From the NCBI GenBank assembly GCA_016699715.1, contig CP065007.1, positions 744,001 through 808,000 of the forward strand: a stretch of DNA of 64,000 nucleotides, given 5' to 3'. A model generated the notes under the pieces. It was given only the letters and a program-made list of their open reading frames with translations. It was not told the origin of the DNA and did no database searches. Positions 42,666 through 51,609 of this stretch are shown here, one piece after another; the first letter of the stretch is position 1; each line of letters starts with the position of its first letter. The position numbers were made by a program, and so were the translations under genes. This DNA is from Candidatus Competibacteraceae bacterium (GTDB lineage Bacteria > Pseudomonadota > Gammaproteobacteria > Competibacterales > Competibacteraceae).

Positions 42666-43904
42666 CTAGAATCCGTCGGTCAGGTAGCCGTCATCGCGCA
42701 GGGACTGCCGGATGGCGGGATAACCCATCGGCGATATCCGCCACTCGCTGTCGTGCCGCGCGACCAGTCCGTCGGCTTCCAGACAGGCCAGTGCCGCCTT
42801 GACCGATGAGGTCGCCAGCGGCAACAGTTGGGTTAGCACGCCGCCGGTTAGGCCAGCATGCAGGAGCAGGGTGTGCAGCAGACTGGCGTGCGCGCGCAGC
42901 AGGCCTGACGCGGGCGTGGTTTGCAGGATCTGGCGCCACGGTGCTACCCAGATGGTACTGCGCCGGTCGGTTTGATCCGCATTCGCCTTCGTCTCGGAGA
43001 GCGTTTCGTCCGGCACGGTCCGTAGGCTGGCGCGCCAAATCGTATGGGCGATGCCGGGAATCCCTCGGCTGTGCGCGGCCAGAATCCGCAGGAAATCACT
43101 GGTCTCGGCGGGCTCGTCCTCCACCGCGCTTGTCGACGGCGGGAGCACGTATTTGCCGTTATCCGCTTGGCGAAAGACCAGATGATCCATTCCCGATCCG
43201 GCGTTGAAACCTTGGAGCCATCGTGCCAGTCTCGGTGGATCGAAACTCTGCGGGGTTAGCAGCGGCGGTTCTGGGCCGTTCCAGGCTTTCCGCAAAAACG
43301 CCCACGCCCAACTGTCGCAGCCGATGATGCCGCGCCCCAGGGAGTCGCCGCTACCTGCCTGGTCGAGCAGACGCCGCGCCAGCTCGAGTCCGCGGGCGTG
43401 CCGCAGGTAGCAGCGTTCCAGGTTGGGCAGCACCCAGGGGGATGGATCTTGCGTCCAATCGGTCAGCCAGGCTGAATCCTGGGCCAGGATTTGTTCGGGG
43501 CTGGGCGGGCTGATCACCCGCCATCCGCGGTTTTTCGCCCAAGCGGTCAGAATGTCGCCATTGCCGCCGTGCGGGGGAGAGATGACGAACACGCGGGCAC
43601 GGGCGGGCTGCTCGGTATCCAGCCATCCGGCCAGCGCCTCATCCAGCGCCGCCGCCGCCGGTTGCCAGTCGGGCGCCGGTACGATCCGGTCGAGCTGCGC
43701 CTCGGGCACGGTCCGCAACTCGTCGTCGGTTTTGAGAGGAGGAGTCTGTGGCGAGGCCGGTTTGGGCCGGAGACGTTGCCACAAAGCGCTCAATCCTGTT
43801 TTGACGGTGTGTTCGACGCTTGCGGTGGGGACTCGATAATCCGCGATGGGAACATACTGCCAGAGTGGGGGCGCTGCCTGATCGATCTGGGAAGGGGCGG
43901 CCAT
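42666..43904 (-). CDS. Unrecognised 412-aa protein next to MscS channel
   Basis: I do not recognise this family. It is soluble, with a Pro-rich N-terminus (~60 residues), a middle region with RARVFVISPPHGGNGDILTA that resembles a degenerate nucleotide-binding loop, and repeated aromatic/Leu stretches (LPNLERCYLRHARGLELARR, CDSWAWAFLRKAW). The C-terminus (GLTGGVLTQLLPLATSSVKA, then CLEADGLVARHDSEWRI) looks like a winged helix. A STAND- or AAA-like regulator is possible. Start ATG 43904 is a choice; an upstream ATG at 43985 also exists. Genomic pairing with MscS suggests a linked function. Confidence 0.6.
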   Translation of the reverse strand: MAAPSQIDQAAPPLWQYVPIADYRVPTASVEHTVKTGLSALWQRLRPKPASPQTPPLKTDDELRTVPEAQLDRIVPAPDWQPAAAALDEALAGWLDTEQPARARVFVISPPHGGNGDILTAWAKNRGWRVISPPSPEQILAQDSAWLTDWTQDPSPWVLPNLERCYLRHARGLELARRLLDQAGSGDSLGRGIIGCDSWAWAFLRKAWNGPEPPLLTPQSFDPPRLARWLQGFNAGSGMDHLVFRQADNGKYVLPPSTSAVEDEPAETSDFLRILAAHSRGIPGIAHTIWRASLRTVPDETLSETKANADQTDRRSTIWVAPWRQILQTTPASGLLRAHASLLHTLLLHAGLTGGVLTQLLPLATSSVKAALACLEADGLVARHDSEWRISPMGYPAIRQSLRDDGYLTDGF

Positions 43905-44024
43905 ATTGGGTTTGAGTCGCTGCTGCGTCTTCGGTGGGTGCGTGGGCGGCGATGGAAGCCAAATCGAACTATAAGCTTTCCTCAATGAGTGGTGGCCGAC
44001 TCAGGAGCGGAAATTCCCCCCAAC

Positions 44025-44056
44025 CCCCCTTTTTCAAAGGGGGTGCCGCGTCAGCG
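44025..44056. repeat. Hairpin repeat CCCCCTTT-AAAGGGGG
   Basis: CCCCCTTT (44025-44032) and AAAGGGGG (44036-44043) form an 8-bp stem with a three-base loop, followed by a small GCCGCGTCAGCGGC palindrome (44045-44058). The sequence is of a type often dispersed in bacterial genomes. It lies in the 262-bp gap between the 412-aa gene and the macrodomain gene, which otherwise holds no gene. Confidence 0.45.
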
Positions 44057-44166
44057 GCAGGGAGATTGATCTCGGCGGTTCACGCTTTCACCACTCTCAA
44101 AGAGGGTTGCTATATAAAATTCGGATGCAAGGGTATCTTGTACGAATTCGTTTGGGGAGTACCAAT

Positions 44167-44688
44167 ATGAATGCGAATCCTGGCCGAATCCAGCTGGTTT
44201 CGGACGATATTACTCGATTGAAGGTCGATGCCATCGTCAATGCCGCCAACCGTTCCCTGCTGGGTGGCGGCGGCGTGGATGGCGCCATCCATCGCGCCGC
44301 CGGACCGGAGCTGCTGGCGGAATGCCGGACCCTGGGTGGTTGCGAAACGGGCCAGGCCAAGCTGACGCGTGGTTATCGCTTGCCGGCCCGTTATGTGATC
44401 CACACGGCGGGGCCGGTCTGGCGGGGTGGCGACCAGGGCGAGCCGGACTTGCTGGCGGGCTGCTACCGCAACAGCCTGAGGCTGGCGGCGGAGCAGGGCG
44501 TCCGCACCATCGCCTTTCCCGCGATCAGTTGCGGAGTGTACGCCTATCCGCCGGATGAGGCGGCACGGGTGGCCGTGCGCGAAGTCGAGCATTTTCTGGC
44601 GACTGACGATCGGATCGAAACGGTCTATCTGGTTTGTTTCGGCGAGGAGGTACGGCAAGCTTACCAGCAGGCTTTGCAAGAGAGTTAG
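44167..44688 (+). CDS. Macrodomain protein (O-acetyl-ADP-ribose deacetylase type)
   Basis: A 173-residue single macrodomain, close to YmdB/MacroD: IQLVSDDITRLKVDAIVNAA, NRSLLGGGGVDGAIHRAAGP, GYRLPARYVIHTAGPVW and TIAFPAISCGVYAYP. The NAANxxLxGGGGVDGAIH and the ISxGVYGYP-like motif mark a hydrolase that removes ADP-ribose from proteins or O-acetyl-ADP-ribose. ATG 44167 has GGGGAG eight bases upstream. It stands alone. Confidence 0.92.
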   Translation: MNANPGRIQLVSDDITRLKVDAIVNAANRSLLGGGGVDGAIHRAAGPELLAECRTLGGCETGQAKLTRGYRLPARYVIHTAGPVWRGGDQGEPDLLAGCYRNSLRLAAEQGVRTIAFPAISCGVYAYPPDEAARVAVREVEHFLATDDRIETVYLVCFGEEVRQAYQQALQES

Positions 44689-44724
44689 AGCGGCGGAACG
44701 ATGGGCGGAGATACCGCCCTTGGT

Positions 44725-45066
44725 TTACAGCTTGATCAGCCTGACGCCGTTGACCGGCGTCAGGCGGGTGACCGGTTGTTCACGGGAAAACGGGTCCAGC
44801 TCGAAGCGATACATCAGGGTTTGCCCCTGGGTTTGCCGTTCGCTCTGAATCTGACGCAGAGCGTCGAGCAGCATGGCCGCGAACATGGCGTCGGCATGCC
44901 AGCGCTCTTCCATCGCCCTTGCCGGATGGTCGATCTGGACGGTGGGAGTGACGGCGGATGTGGGGTAATACAACAGGGCCAACAGCAAGGCGCCGGTGAC
45001 CACGAGTAAGGAAGCGGGCACCAAGTAAATTTTGCGGCTTCGGATACTGCGGAATAGATGGCGCAT
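44725..45066 (-). CDS. Small membrane-anchored protein, unknown
   Basis: A 113-residue protein with a basic start, one TM helix (YLVPASLLVVTGALLLALLY) and a short periplasmic domain (ARAMEERWHADAMFAAMLLD, RFELDPFSREQPVTRL). I do not recognise a family. A clear ribosome site GGAGG lies seven bases before ATG 45066. The upstream region to 45261 carries an inverted pair TTTTGTA (45100-45106) / TACAAAA (45127-45133), a possible operator. Confidence 0.6.
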   Translation of the reverse strand: MRHLFRSIRSRKIYLVPASLLVVTGALLLALLYYPTSAVTPTVQIDHPARAMEERWHADAMFAAMLLDALRQIQSERQTQGQTLMYRFELDPFSREQPVTRLTPVNGVRLIKL

Positions 45067-45261
45067 GTTTCACCTCCGGCAACGCCGGTTTATGAAAGGT
45101 TTTGTATAACTGTGAATTAAATTCCGTACAAAACTTAGATTATAGTGAGGATATGAGTAGGACGGATGAGGGTTTTATTATACAAACTCTATAACCTAGG
45201 ATAGCAGAAGGTTTTTTGCGGCGCAAGCGGGAAGTCCGCCTCCGACTGGCGCCGCGTGGGT

Positions 45262-47310
45262 TTAGCCTTCCTGCTTCTCCTTCTGATGGAGGGCTTGCAG
45301 TTTCTGCTGGATATCGGTCGGCACGGGATCGTAATGGCTCAGTTCGATGTTGTACGAACCGTGGCCGCCCGTCATGGATTTCAACTGCGATTCGTAACCG
45401 TCCAGTTCCGCCAACGGCACCTGCGCGTTAATGACGCTCATGCCTCGCGGCCCGGCGTCGGTGCCGGCGATGCGCCCACGCCGGCTGGACAGATCGCCGG
45501 TGATGGCGCCGACACAGTCGGCCGGCGCCCGCACTTCCAGGTTGACGATGGGCTCCAGCACGATCGGCTTGGCCTTGCCGACCGCATCGAGAAAGGCTTC
45601 GCGGCCGGCGGTGACGAAGGCGATTTCCTTGGAATCGACCGGGTGATACTTGCCGTCGTAAGCGATGGCGCGCACGTCCTGCATCGGGTAACCGGCGACC
45701 GCGCCTTCCTGCAACGCCTCGCGCACGCCCTTTTCCACCGCGGGCAGGAGCGAAGTTGGGATGGTGCCGCCCACCACCGCGCTGACGAACTCGAAGCCGG
45801 CGTCGCGTGGCAGCGGTTCGATGCGCATGAAGACCTCGCCGAACTGGCCGGCGCCGCCGGTCTGTTTTTTGTGGCGATGATGGCCTTCGGCATTCTGGCC
45901 AATGGTTTCCTTGTAGGCGATCTTGGGCGGTTTGGTTTCGACGTGCAGGTTGTAGCGCTGCTGCATCTTTTCCAGGGTGATGCGCAGATGCAGATCGCTC
46001 AGGCCACGCAATACGGTCTCCTTGGTATGCGTGTTGTGCTCCAGCGCCAAGCAGGGATCTTCCTCCAGCAGCTTATGCAGGGTGTCGGACAGCTTCTGTT
46101 CGTCGCCGCGAGTGGCGGCGTGGATGGCCAGCCCAAACAGCGGCGTGGGAAAGCGCAGCGGTTGCAGGTGGATCTGGTCCTCGTCGTGGGAGTCGTGCAG
46201 CACCATGTCGCGATGGATGTCGTCGATCTTGGCCACCGCGCAAATATCGCCGGGAATGCCGGTGGCGACCTCAGGATGCTCTTTGCCGTGGATCTGGAAC
46301 AGGTGGCTGACCTTGAAGGGTTTGCGGCCGTCGCCGATAAAGAGCTGGCTGTCCTTGGTGAGGGCGCCCTGGTGGATGCGGAAAATGCCGAGCTTGCCGA
46401 TAAAAGGGTCAATCAATACCTTGAACACATGGGCCACGACATGTTGCTGAGGGTCGGGGATGGCGTGGAGTTCCTCGACCGACTCGCCATCGTCCTTGAG
46501 GAGCGGTTCGGGGTTGCCTTCGGTCGGATTGGGCAGCAGCCGCGCGAATGTGTCCAGCAGATCCTGCAGACCGGCGCCGGTACGGGCCGAAACGAAGCAG
46601 ATCGGAATCAGATGTCCTTCGCGCAGCGCCTTCTCGAAGGGTTCGTGCAACTGTTCCGGTTGCAGGTCTTCGCCCTGTTCCAGGTAAAGCGCCATCAGTT
46701 CCTCGTCCACCTCGACCACCTGATCGATCAGGGCGGAATGGACGGCGGCGACGCTGGAAAAGTCGCTGTCTCCGCTCGGGTTGAAGAAACAGTCCACCAC
46801 CGCGGCGCCCTGCTTGGCCGGCAAGTTGATCGGCAGGCATTCCTTGCCGAAAGTTTCCTGAATCTGATCGACCAGTCCCGGCAAGTCGATGTTTTCGGCA
46901 TCGATCTTGTTGATGACGATCATTCGGCACAGCCGCCGCTCGGCGGCGCGTTCCATCATCCGCTGGGTGACCGCCTCGATGCCGGTTTGAGCGTTGATGA
47001 CCACCGCCACCGTTTCCACCGCTGGCAACACGGCGATGGCCTGACCGATAAAATCCGGGAAGCCCGGCGTATCGATCAGATTGATGTGAGTATCCTGGTA
47101 ATCGAGATTCACCAACGCGGCGTCCAGGGAATGCTGGTGGGTTTTTTCCTGTGGGTCGAAATCGCAGACCGTGTTGCCTTTTTCCACCGCGCCCGGAACG
47201 GAAAGCTTGCCGGCATGGTGCAAAATAGCTTCCACCAGCGTGGTTTTTCCGGCTGTGGCATGCCCGACCAGGGCGATGTTGCGGATGGATTCGGTGGTAT
47301 AACTGACCAT
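45262..47310 (-). CDS. Elongation factor G-like GTPase (FusA2 type)
   Basis: A 682-residue translational GTPase with EF-G domain order: G1 ALVGHATAGKTTLVEAIL, G3 LIDTPGFPDFIGQA, G4 INKID, then domain II, and domains III-V with GGAGQFGEVFMRIEPL and RRGRIAGTDAGPRGMSVIN. The G1 loop has HATAGKTT where canonical EF-G has HIDAGKTT, as in the FusA2/EF-G II-like group. Such proteins have variable roles in translocation or ribosome recycling. ATG 47310 follows AGGAGG by five bases. It has no str-operon neighbours. Confidence 0.85.
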   Translation of the reverse strand: MVSYTTESIRNIALVGHATAGKTTLVEAILHHAGKLSVPGAVEKGNTVCDFDPQEKTHQHSLDAALVNLDYQDTHINLIDTPGFPDFIGQAIAVLPAVETVAVVINAQTGIEAVTQRMMERAAERRLCRMIVINKIDAENIDLPGLVDQIQETFGKECLPINLPAKQGAAVVDCFFNPSGDSDFSSVAAVHSALIDQVVEVDEELMALYLEQGEDLQPEQLHEPFEKALREGHLIPICFVSARTGAGLQDLLDTFARLLPNPTEGNPEPLLKDDGESVEELHAIPDPQQHVVAHVFKVLIDPFIGKLGIFRIHQGALTKDSQLFIGDGRKPFKVSHLFQIHGKEHPEVATGIPGDICAVAKIDDIHRDMVLHDSHDEDQIHLQPLRFPTPLFGLAIHAATRGDEQKLSDTLHKLLEEDPCLALEHNTHTKETVLRGLSDLHLRITLEKMQQRYNLHVETKPPKIAYKETIGQNAEGHHRHKKQTGGAGQFGEVFMRIEPLPRDAGFEFVSAVVGGTIPTSLLPAVEKGVREALQEGAVAGYPMQDVRAIAYDGKYHPVDSKEIAFVTAGREAFLDAVGKAKPIVLEPIVNLEVRAPADCVGAITGDLSSRRGRIAGTDAGPRGMSVINAQVPLAELDGYESQLKSMTGGHGSYNIELSHYDPVPTDIQQKLQALHQKEKQEG

Positions 47311-47541
47311 CATGGCCTCCTGTTGGATTCGGTGCGGACAACCAAGCGCTTGTTGTGATGAAGCGATCCTCAATGGATAGAGCGATCGCGATAAAAATAA
47401 AAAGTCTACAGGAACAGGTGGGGTTTCTCAGCCGACCCCGTCATTATTTTGTCATGATCGCCGGGGTTGCAAACCCACTTCCCGGCGCACTCGGTACGAG
47501 GCGGCGAACGGGCCGGTTTTCTGGCGAGCAAAAGCAAAACT

Positions 47542-47695
47542 GCTTAATATCGTTTCCCGATAGGTTTTGTTCTTTTCGGAGGCCAATAACCACCCTGTTC
47601 GTCATACCCGCGAAAGCGGGTATCCCGTTTTTCAGCGGCGGCCTGGATTCCCGCATTCGCGGGTATGACGAAAACCTATTCAGAATTGGTATAAC
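47542..47695. repeat. 154-bp dispersed repeat, copy 2 (inverted relative to copy 1)
   Basis: Reverse complement of the element at 8574-8727 with about two differences (for example ATTCCCG versus ATACCCG in the first palindrome). Same nested palindromes and terminal 9-bp arms. It lies in the 432-bp gap between the EF-G-like gene and the transglycosylase gene, ending about 47 bp before the latter's start. The remaining part of the gap, 47311-47541, shows no gene. Confidence 0.85.
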
Positions 47696-47742
47696 ATGAT
47701 CGAACGACGGAAAATCAGGGCCTCCTACAGGAAAATGACTTG

Positions 47743-48690
47743 ATGAAGTTACGGCGATATCCAGGTTTCTGGGTGCTTGGACTCTGCGCCGCCAGTGCAT
47801 GCGGGGCCGAGGGGAACCCGGATTGGATCAAGCTCGTCAGGGAAACCCCGGCCGTGCAGACGGAATGGGCGGCGCGCTATGAACACGGGGAAGGGGTAAC
47901 CCAAGACTTCGCGCGGGCGATGCGGTTGTACTGCGCGGCCGCCCGTCGCGGTCATGTCGCGGCCCAGTATCAATTGGGCTGGATGTATGCCAACGGCCGT
48001 GGCGTGGCGCGGGACGATGTCCAGGCCGCGGCCTGGTTTCGCCTGGCGGCGGCGCGAGGCGACGTGCCGGCCCGGCGGATGCTGGCTCTGGTGGATGATC
48101 CGGCCAAAGTCAGGCGGGCAAGTTGCGTCGAACCGGTCGATCCGACCCGCCCATCGGCGCCGGCCCGCTGGGTCCGATCGGGACCACCCGCGCCGGAGCA
48201 GGCCAAGATCGAGGCACTGGTGCGGCGGATGGCGCCGGACTTCGGCCTGCAGCCCGCGCTGGTGCTGGCGGTGATCGAGGCGGAATCGAATTTCAACAGC
48301 CAAGCCCTGTCGCCGAAAAACGCCCAGGGATTGATGCAACTGATTCCCGAGACCGCCGAACGCTTCGGCGTGCGGGACCCCTACGACCCAGTGCAGAATC
48401 TGCGCGGCGGCATGGCCTACCTGCGCTGGTTGCTGGCCTATTTCCAGGGTGATGTCCGCCTGACTCTGGCGGGTTACAACGCCGGCGAGGGCGCGGTGCT
48501 GCGTTACGGCGACGTGCCTCCTTACGCCGAGACGCGGGCCTACGTCGATCGGATTACCCGCGCCTACGGCCAACTGAGGCATCCTCCAGTGGCGCCGGTG
48601 ACCCGGCCCGCCTCGCTAAAACGGCCACCGGCCGATTCCGCCTCGGCGCCGGCGCCGGCGTTGCTGGTTGCGGCCCACCCACAGCCGTAG
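47743..48690 (+). CDS. Lytic transglycosylase with Sel1 repeats
   Basis: A 315-residue exported protein. Signal peptide-like start (MKLRRYPGFWVLGLCAASAC), then two to three Sel1-like repeats (AARYEHGEGVTQDFARAMRL, YQLGWMYANGRGVARDDVQA), and a C-terminal SLT domain: LVLAVIEAESNFNSQALSPK (catalytic Glu in IEAESNF), NAQGLMQLIPETAERFGV and LTLAGYNAGEGAVLRYG. It would cleave peptidoglycan in the periplasm. Sel1 repeats suggest a partner-binding surface. Start ATG 47743, with AGGA upstream. A Pro/Ala tail ends the protein. Confidence 0.88.
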   Translation: MKLRRYPGFWVLGLCAASACGAEGNPDWIKLVRETPAVQTEWAARYEHGEGVTQDFARAMRLYCAAARRGHVAAQYQLGWMYANGRGVARDDVQAAAWFRLAAARGDVPARRMLALVDDPAKVRRASCVEPVDPTRPSAPARWVRSGPPAPEQAKIEALVRRMAPDFGLQPALVLAVIEAESNFNSQALSPKNAQGLMQLIPETAERFGVRDPYDPVQNLRGGMAYLRWLLAYFQGDVRLTLAGYNAGEGAVLRYGDVPPYAETRAYVDRITRAYGQLRHPPVAPVTRPASLKRPPADSASAPAPALLVAAHPQP

Positions 48691-48846
48691 AGAACCGCCA
48701 ACCTCTTCCGAATGTTTTGAACCTCCGGCTTGAACGGTCGAGTGAGTGATTGTCACTTGACTGTCAAGCAGCTTTAAAGCGCTTGCAATTCGACTGAGCT
48801 ATCGTCGCTCGAACCTGCTTTATGCCGCTTGTTTCCGGAGGCCGTC

Positions 48847-49617
48847 TTGAACGTTCAATCGCCGCTTTACGCATCCGTCAGCCCACCGCCGCCCAAGGGG
48901 GCGTTGCAAGTCGATTTTGCCGGATCGGCGAAGGAAGTACGCGCCGCGCAGCGATTGCGCCATGAGATCTTTGTCGGGGAAATGGGCGCGCGGCTGCACA
49001 ACCGCATTCCCGGCCTGGACCATGATCATCTCGACGCGTGCTGCCGCCATCTGTTGGTGCGGGACTCGCTGACCACGCGACTGATCGCTTGCACCCGCAT
49101 TCTGAGCGAGGATAGCGCTCATCAGGTGGGAGGATTCTACTCGCAGGGCGAGTTCGAAATCGGAGCGGTGCTGGCCTTGCCGGGCCGCTTCGCCGAGATC
49201 GGCCGGACCTGCGTCCACCGCGATTACCGCAACGGTGTCACCATCGCCGCGCTCTGGTCGGGGATCGCGAATTTCGTGGTGGAAAACCGGATCGACTATC
49301 TCATTGGCTGTGCCAGCATCCCGCTGGGTGAAAACGGGGCGATGGCACAGGCGATTTTCTCCGAACTGGCGCCACGCTATCTGACGTCCGAGGAGTTGCG
49401 GGCGCGGCCCTTGCGGCCCTTGCCTCGGCGCGACCTGCTGGATCGCGGCGATTATCCGCTGCCGCCGCTGTTGAAAGCCTATCTGCGCATCGGTGCGCGG
49501 ATTTGCGGCGAGCCGTTTCTGGACGAGGATTTCCAGGTAGCCGATGTGTTCGTGCTGTTGTCAACCCGGCAACTGGCGCGGCGTTACGCCCGCCATTTTC
49601 TGGAGCGAGCGGCGTGA
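48847..49617 (+). CDS. olsB: L-ornithine N-alpha-acyltransferase
   Basis: A 256-residue GNAT-fold enzyme (Acetyltransf_5 type) that attaches a 3-hydroxyacyl group from acyl-ACP to ornithine, giving lyso-ornithine lipid. Motifs: AAQRLRHEIFVGEMGARLHN, LDHDHLDACCRHLLVRDS and FAEIGRTCVHRDYRNGVTIA, with a long C-terminal domain unlike small GNATs. The start is probably TTG 48847, five bases after GGAGG. The stop overlaps a GTG that begins olsA, giving the standard olsBA pair. The region 48691-48846 holds no gene. Confidence 0.88.
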   Translation: MNVQSPLYASVSPPPPKGALQVDFAGSAKEVRAAQRLRHEIFVGEMGARLHNRIPGLDHDHLDACCRHLLVRDSLTTRLIACTRILSEDSAHQVGGFYSQGEFEIGAVLALPGRFAEIGRTCVHRDYRNGVTIAALWSGIANFVVENRIDYLIGCASIPLGENGAMAQAIFSELAPRYLTSEELRARPLRPLPRRDLLDRGDYPLPPLLKAYLRIGARICGEPFLDEDFQVADVFVLLSTRQLARRYARHFLERAA

Positions 49618-50408
49618 GCGACGACAGAGCCTGGTCCCGGACGGGGCGCCGATTGCGACGGGTGCCGCTGGTGGCGCTGCATGTGCTGGCCGGGATCGTG
49701 GTGGCGGCGCTGTTGCGGCCGGGGCGCAACGGCATGGTGTCCGACCGGCCCCTGGTGCTGTGGAGTCGGGTGTTGTGCTGGATCATGGGAATGCGGGCGA
49801 CCGTGACTGGAACCCCGGCCGGTGGCGCGGTGCTATTCGTTGCCAACCATGTTTCCTGGTTGGATATTTTTTGCATCGCCGGTGTGTGTCCGACGCACTT
49901 TCTGGCCAAGCGCGAGGTGGGGGACTGGCCGTTGTTCGGCTGGCTGAGCCGCCGGGCCGGCACCGCCTTCATCCGCCGTGGCGGCGACAACGGCGCGGGC
50001 GAGGCCGCCGAACAGTTGAGCTGGCGGCTGCGCAACGGTGGGCGGGTTCTGGTTTTTCCCGAGGGCACCTCGACCATGGGTGAAACCGTGCGACGCTTTT
50101 TCCCGCGCCTGTTTCAGGCCGCCATTCTGGCGCGTTGCCCGGTACAGGCGATTGCGCTGCGTTATCCTCATCGCGACGGCGTGCATCCGACCGTGCCTTT
50201 CGTCGGTGATGCGTCCCTGCTGCCGCATCTGTGGTGGTTGCTGGGCGAGCGCCGCATCGAGGTCGCATTGCGGTTCTGCGAGCCGCTGTCGGCGCTGGGG
50301 CGGACCCGCAACGAGTTGGCTGACCACACCCGGGCGCAGATTAGCGGGGCCTTGTCGGGAACCGATACCGCGCAGCCGCTGCTTAGCGTGCTGGCGAATC
50401 AAGGTTGA
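49614..50408 (+). CDS. olsA: Lyso-ornithine lipid O-acyltransferase
   Basis: A 264-residue PlsC-family acyltransferase completing ornithine lipid. An N-terminal TM segment (LVALHVLAGIVVAALL), then the catalytic HX4D in FVANHVSWLDIFCIAG, and the later block FPEGTSTMGETVRRFFPRLF. GTG 49614 overlaps the olsB stop codon. Because of that linkage a lyso-ornithine substrate is likelier than lysophosphatidic acid. The 3' end overlaps convergent rsmJ by 26 bp. Confidence 0.85.
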   Translation: MSDDRAWSRTGRRLRRVPLVALHVLAGIVVAALLRPGRNGMVSDRPLVLWSRVLCWIMGMRATVTGTPAGGAVLFVANHVSWLDIFCIAGVCPTHFLAKREVGDWPLFGWLSRRAGTAFIRRGGDNGAGEAAEQLSWRLRNGGRVLVFPEGTSTMGETVRRFFPRLFQAAILARCPVQAIALRYPHRDGVHPTVPFVGDASLLPHLWWLLGERRIEVALRFCEPLSALGRTRNELADHTRAQISGALSGTDTAQPLLSVLANQG

Positions 50409-51195
50409 CTCGGTAAAGGTCAAAACGGGTATTGGGCGTGACGATCCGCGCCGTGGGCGGCGGGCCGCTCAGGGCCGGCGCCAGCCGTGGCCGTTTCACT
50501 ACCACCCGATTGCCGGCACAGGTCAGCGCCACGGCCAGCAGGGACGGCGCGTCCGCATCGTCGCCAGCCAATTGTCGCAACAGGCGCATTTCCTTCCCAA
50601 CCCACGCCGATTTTTGCCGGTGCGGGTACATCGGGTCCAGATAAACCACGTCCGGCCGTTGGCTTGCCGTCAATCGGGGCAGACATTCCCGCCCGTCGCC
50701 GCTGTGAAAATGCAGTCGTTCGCGCACCATTTGCCCGATCTCCGCATCGTGGGCGGCGCGCCGCAAGCCGTCCCGCAGCAGAACGGCGACGACCGGCGAG
50801 CGCTCGATCAGCCAGACGGTGCAGCCCAGGCAGGCGAGCACGAAAGCGTCGCGGCCCAGCCCGGCGGTGACATCCGCCACGGTCGGCGCCGCGCCGCCCT
50901 TCAGTCCGATCGCTCGAGCCAGTGGCTGGCCTCGGCCGCCACCGAACCGCCGCCGGTGGGCCGCCGCTCCCGCGATGAAATCGACATAAACCGGTCCTGG
51001 GGCGTCGGAATCCAGCGTCCGCAGTTCCAGCCGCGTCGGGGTGACCACCAACAGGCGCGTGAAAGCGCTGGTGAACGGGATGGTGGCCAGGGGTAAATGC
51101 AACTCGGCCGCCAATGCGGCCGCCACGGCCAGATTCGCGGGATGTTCCGCGGCGACCGCGATCTCGGGGCTGGCGCTGAAATCCACGGCCGTCAA
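50383..51195 (-). CDS. rsmJ: 16S rRNA (guanine1516-N2)-methyltransferase
   Basis: A 270-residue SAM-dependent rRNA methyltransferase. Family landmarks are VYVDFIAGAAAHRRRFGGGR, ADVTAGLGRDAFVLACLGCT (SAM motif I) and the DPMYPHRQKSA catalytic stretch (RsmJ-type). The start may be TTG 51195 or GTG 51186; neither has a strong ribosome site. The terminator-like hairpin of the phasin gene at 51206-51234 lies immediately upstream, so the promoter must be within or beyond it. Confidence 0.9.
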   Translation of the reverse strand: MTAVDFSASPEIAVAAEHPANLAVAAALAAELHLPLATIPFTSAFTRLLVVTPTRLELRTLDSDAPGPVYVDFIAGAAAHRRRFGGGRGQPLARAIGLKGGAAPTVADVTAGLGRDAFVLACLGCTVWLIERSPVVAVLLRDGLRRAAHDAEIGQMVRERLHFHSGDGRECLPRLTASQRPDVVYLDPMYPHRQKSAWVGKEMRLLRQLAGDDADAPSLLAVALTCAGNRVVVKRPRLAPALSGPPPTARIVTPNTRFDLYRVNLDSPAR

Positions 51196-51205
51196 AGCGG
51201 GAAAC

Positions 51206-51234
51206 GCAACCGCCGCGCCGAACGCGGCGGTTGC
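51206..51234 (-). terminator. Strong hairpin after the phasin gene
   Basis: A perfect 12-bp stem, GCAACCGCCGCG (51206-51217) and CGCGGCGGTTGC (51223-51234), with a CCGAA loop. It follows the phasin stop by about 20 bp. The T-run after it on the minus strand is short (GTTTCCC), so termination may be partial and rsmJ may be read through. Confidence 0.6.
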
Positions 51235-51255
51235 CGATCAGAACCGGTCCGGGGC

Positions 51256-51609
51256 TCAGGCCGCCTTGAGCAGCGCATCTTCCAGAGCGGTCTTGGTCAA
51301 ACCGTCCATTTCGGTCTTGAAACGCGTGGCCAGATCGGACATCGCCTTGGCATCGTGCAGCATCTTCTGCTGGACCGTCTGCGCAATATCGGTCTGGCGC
51401 TTGTAGAAGCTCCGCAAGCTGTTAACGTCGTTGATCTCGGCGGCGGCTCTCATCTGGTTGATGCCGATATCCATGTAAGCTTTAAGTGAGTTCATCTGGA
51501 ACAGCATCATCTTTTCGATGTTCTCAACCATCAGTTTGTTGACTTTGACCAAGGGTTCCGGCAGAGATTGCGGGGTTTCCAGTGCCTTGCTGAACAGATC
51601 GATGACCAT
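51256..51609 (-). CDS. phaP: Phasin, PHA-granule associated protein
   Basis: A 117-residue all-helical protein with the phasin family pattern: PLVKVNKLMVENIEKMMLFQ, MNSLKAYMDIGINQMRAAAE and FYKRQTDIAQTVQQKMLHDA. Phasins coat polyhydroxyalkanoate granules and limit their size. The start has GAGGAAT ten bases upstream. It stands alone with its own upstream region (51610-51838, no gene) and a hairpin after it. Together with the phasin-like protein at 15748-16563 it implies PHA storage in this host. Confidence 0.85.
   Translation of the reverse strand: MVIDLFSKALETPQSLPEPLVKVNKLMVENIEKMMLFQMNSLKAYMDIGINQMRAAAEINDVNSLRSFYKRQTDIAQTVQQKMLHDAKAMSDLATRFKTEMDGLTKTALEDALLKAA

Noticed and set aside
45256..47358. 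700-codon frame antisense to the EF-G-like gene
   Set aside because: EF-G motifs are intact on the minus strand; the plus-strand frame has composition typical of a reversed coding strand.
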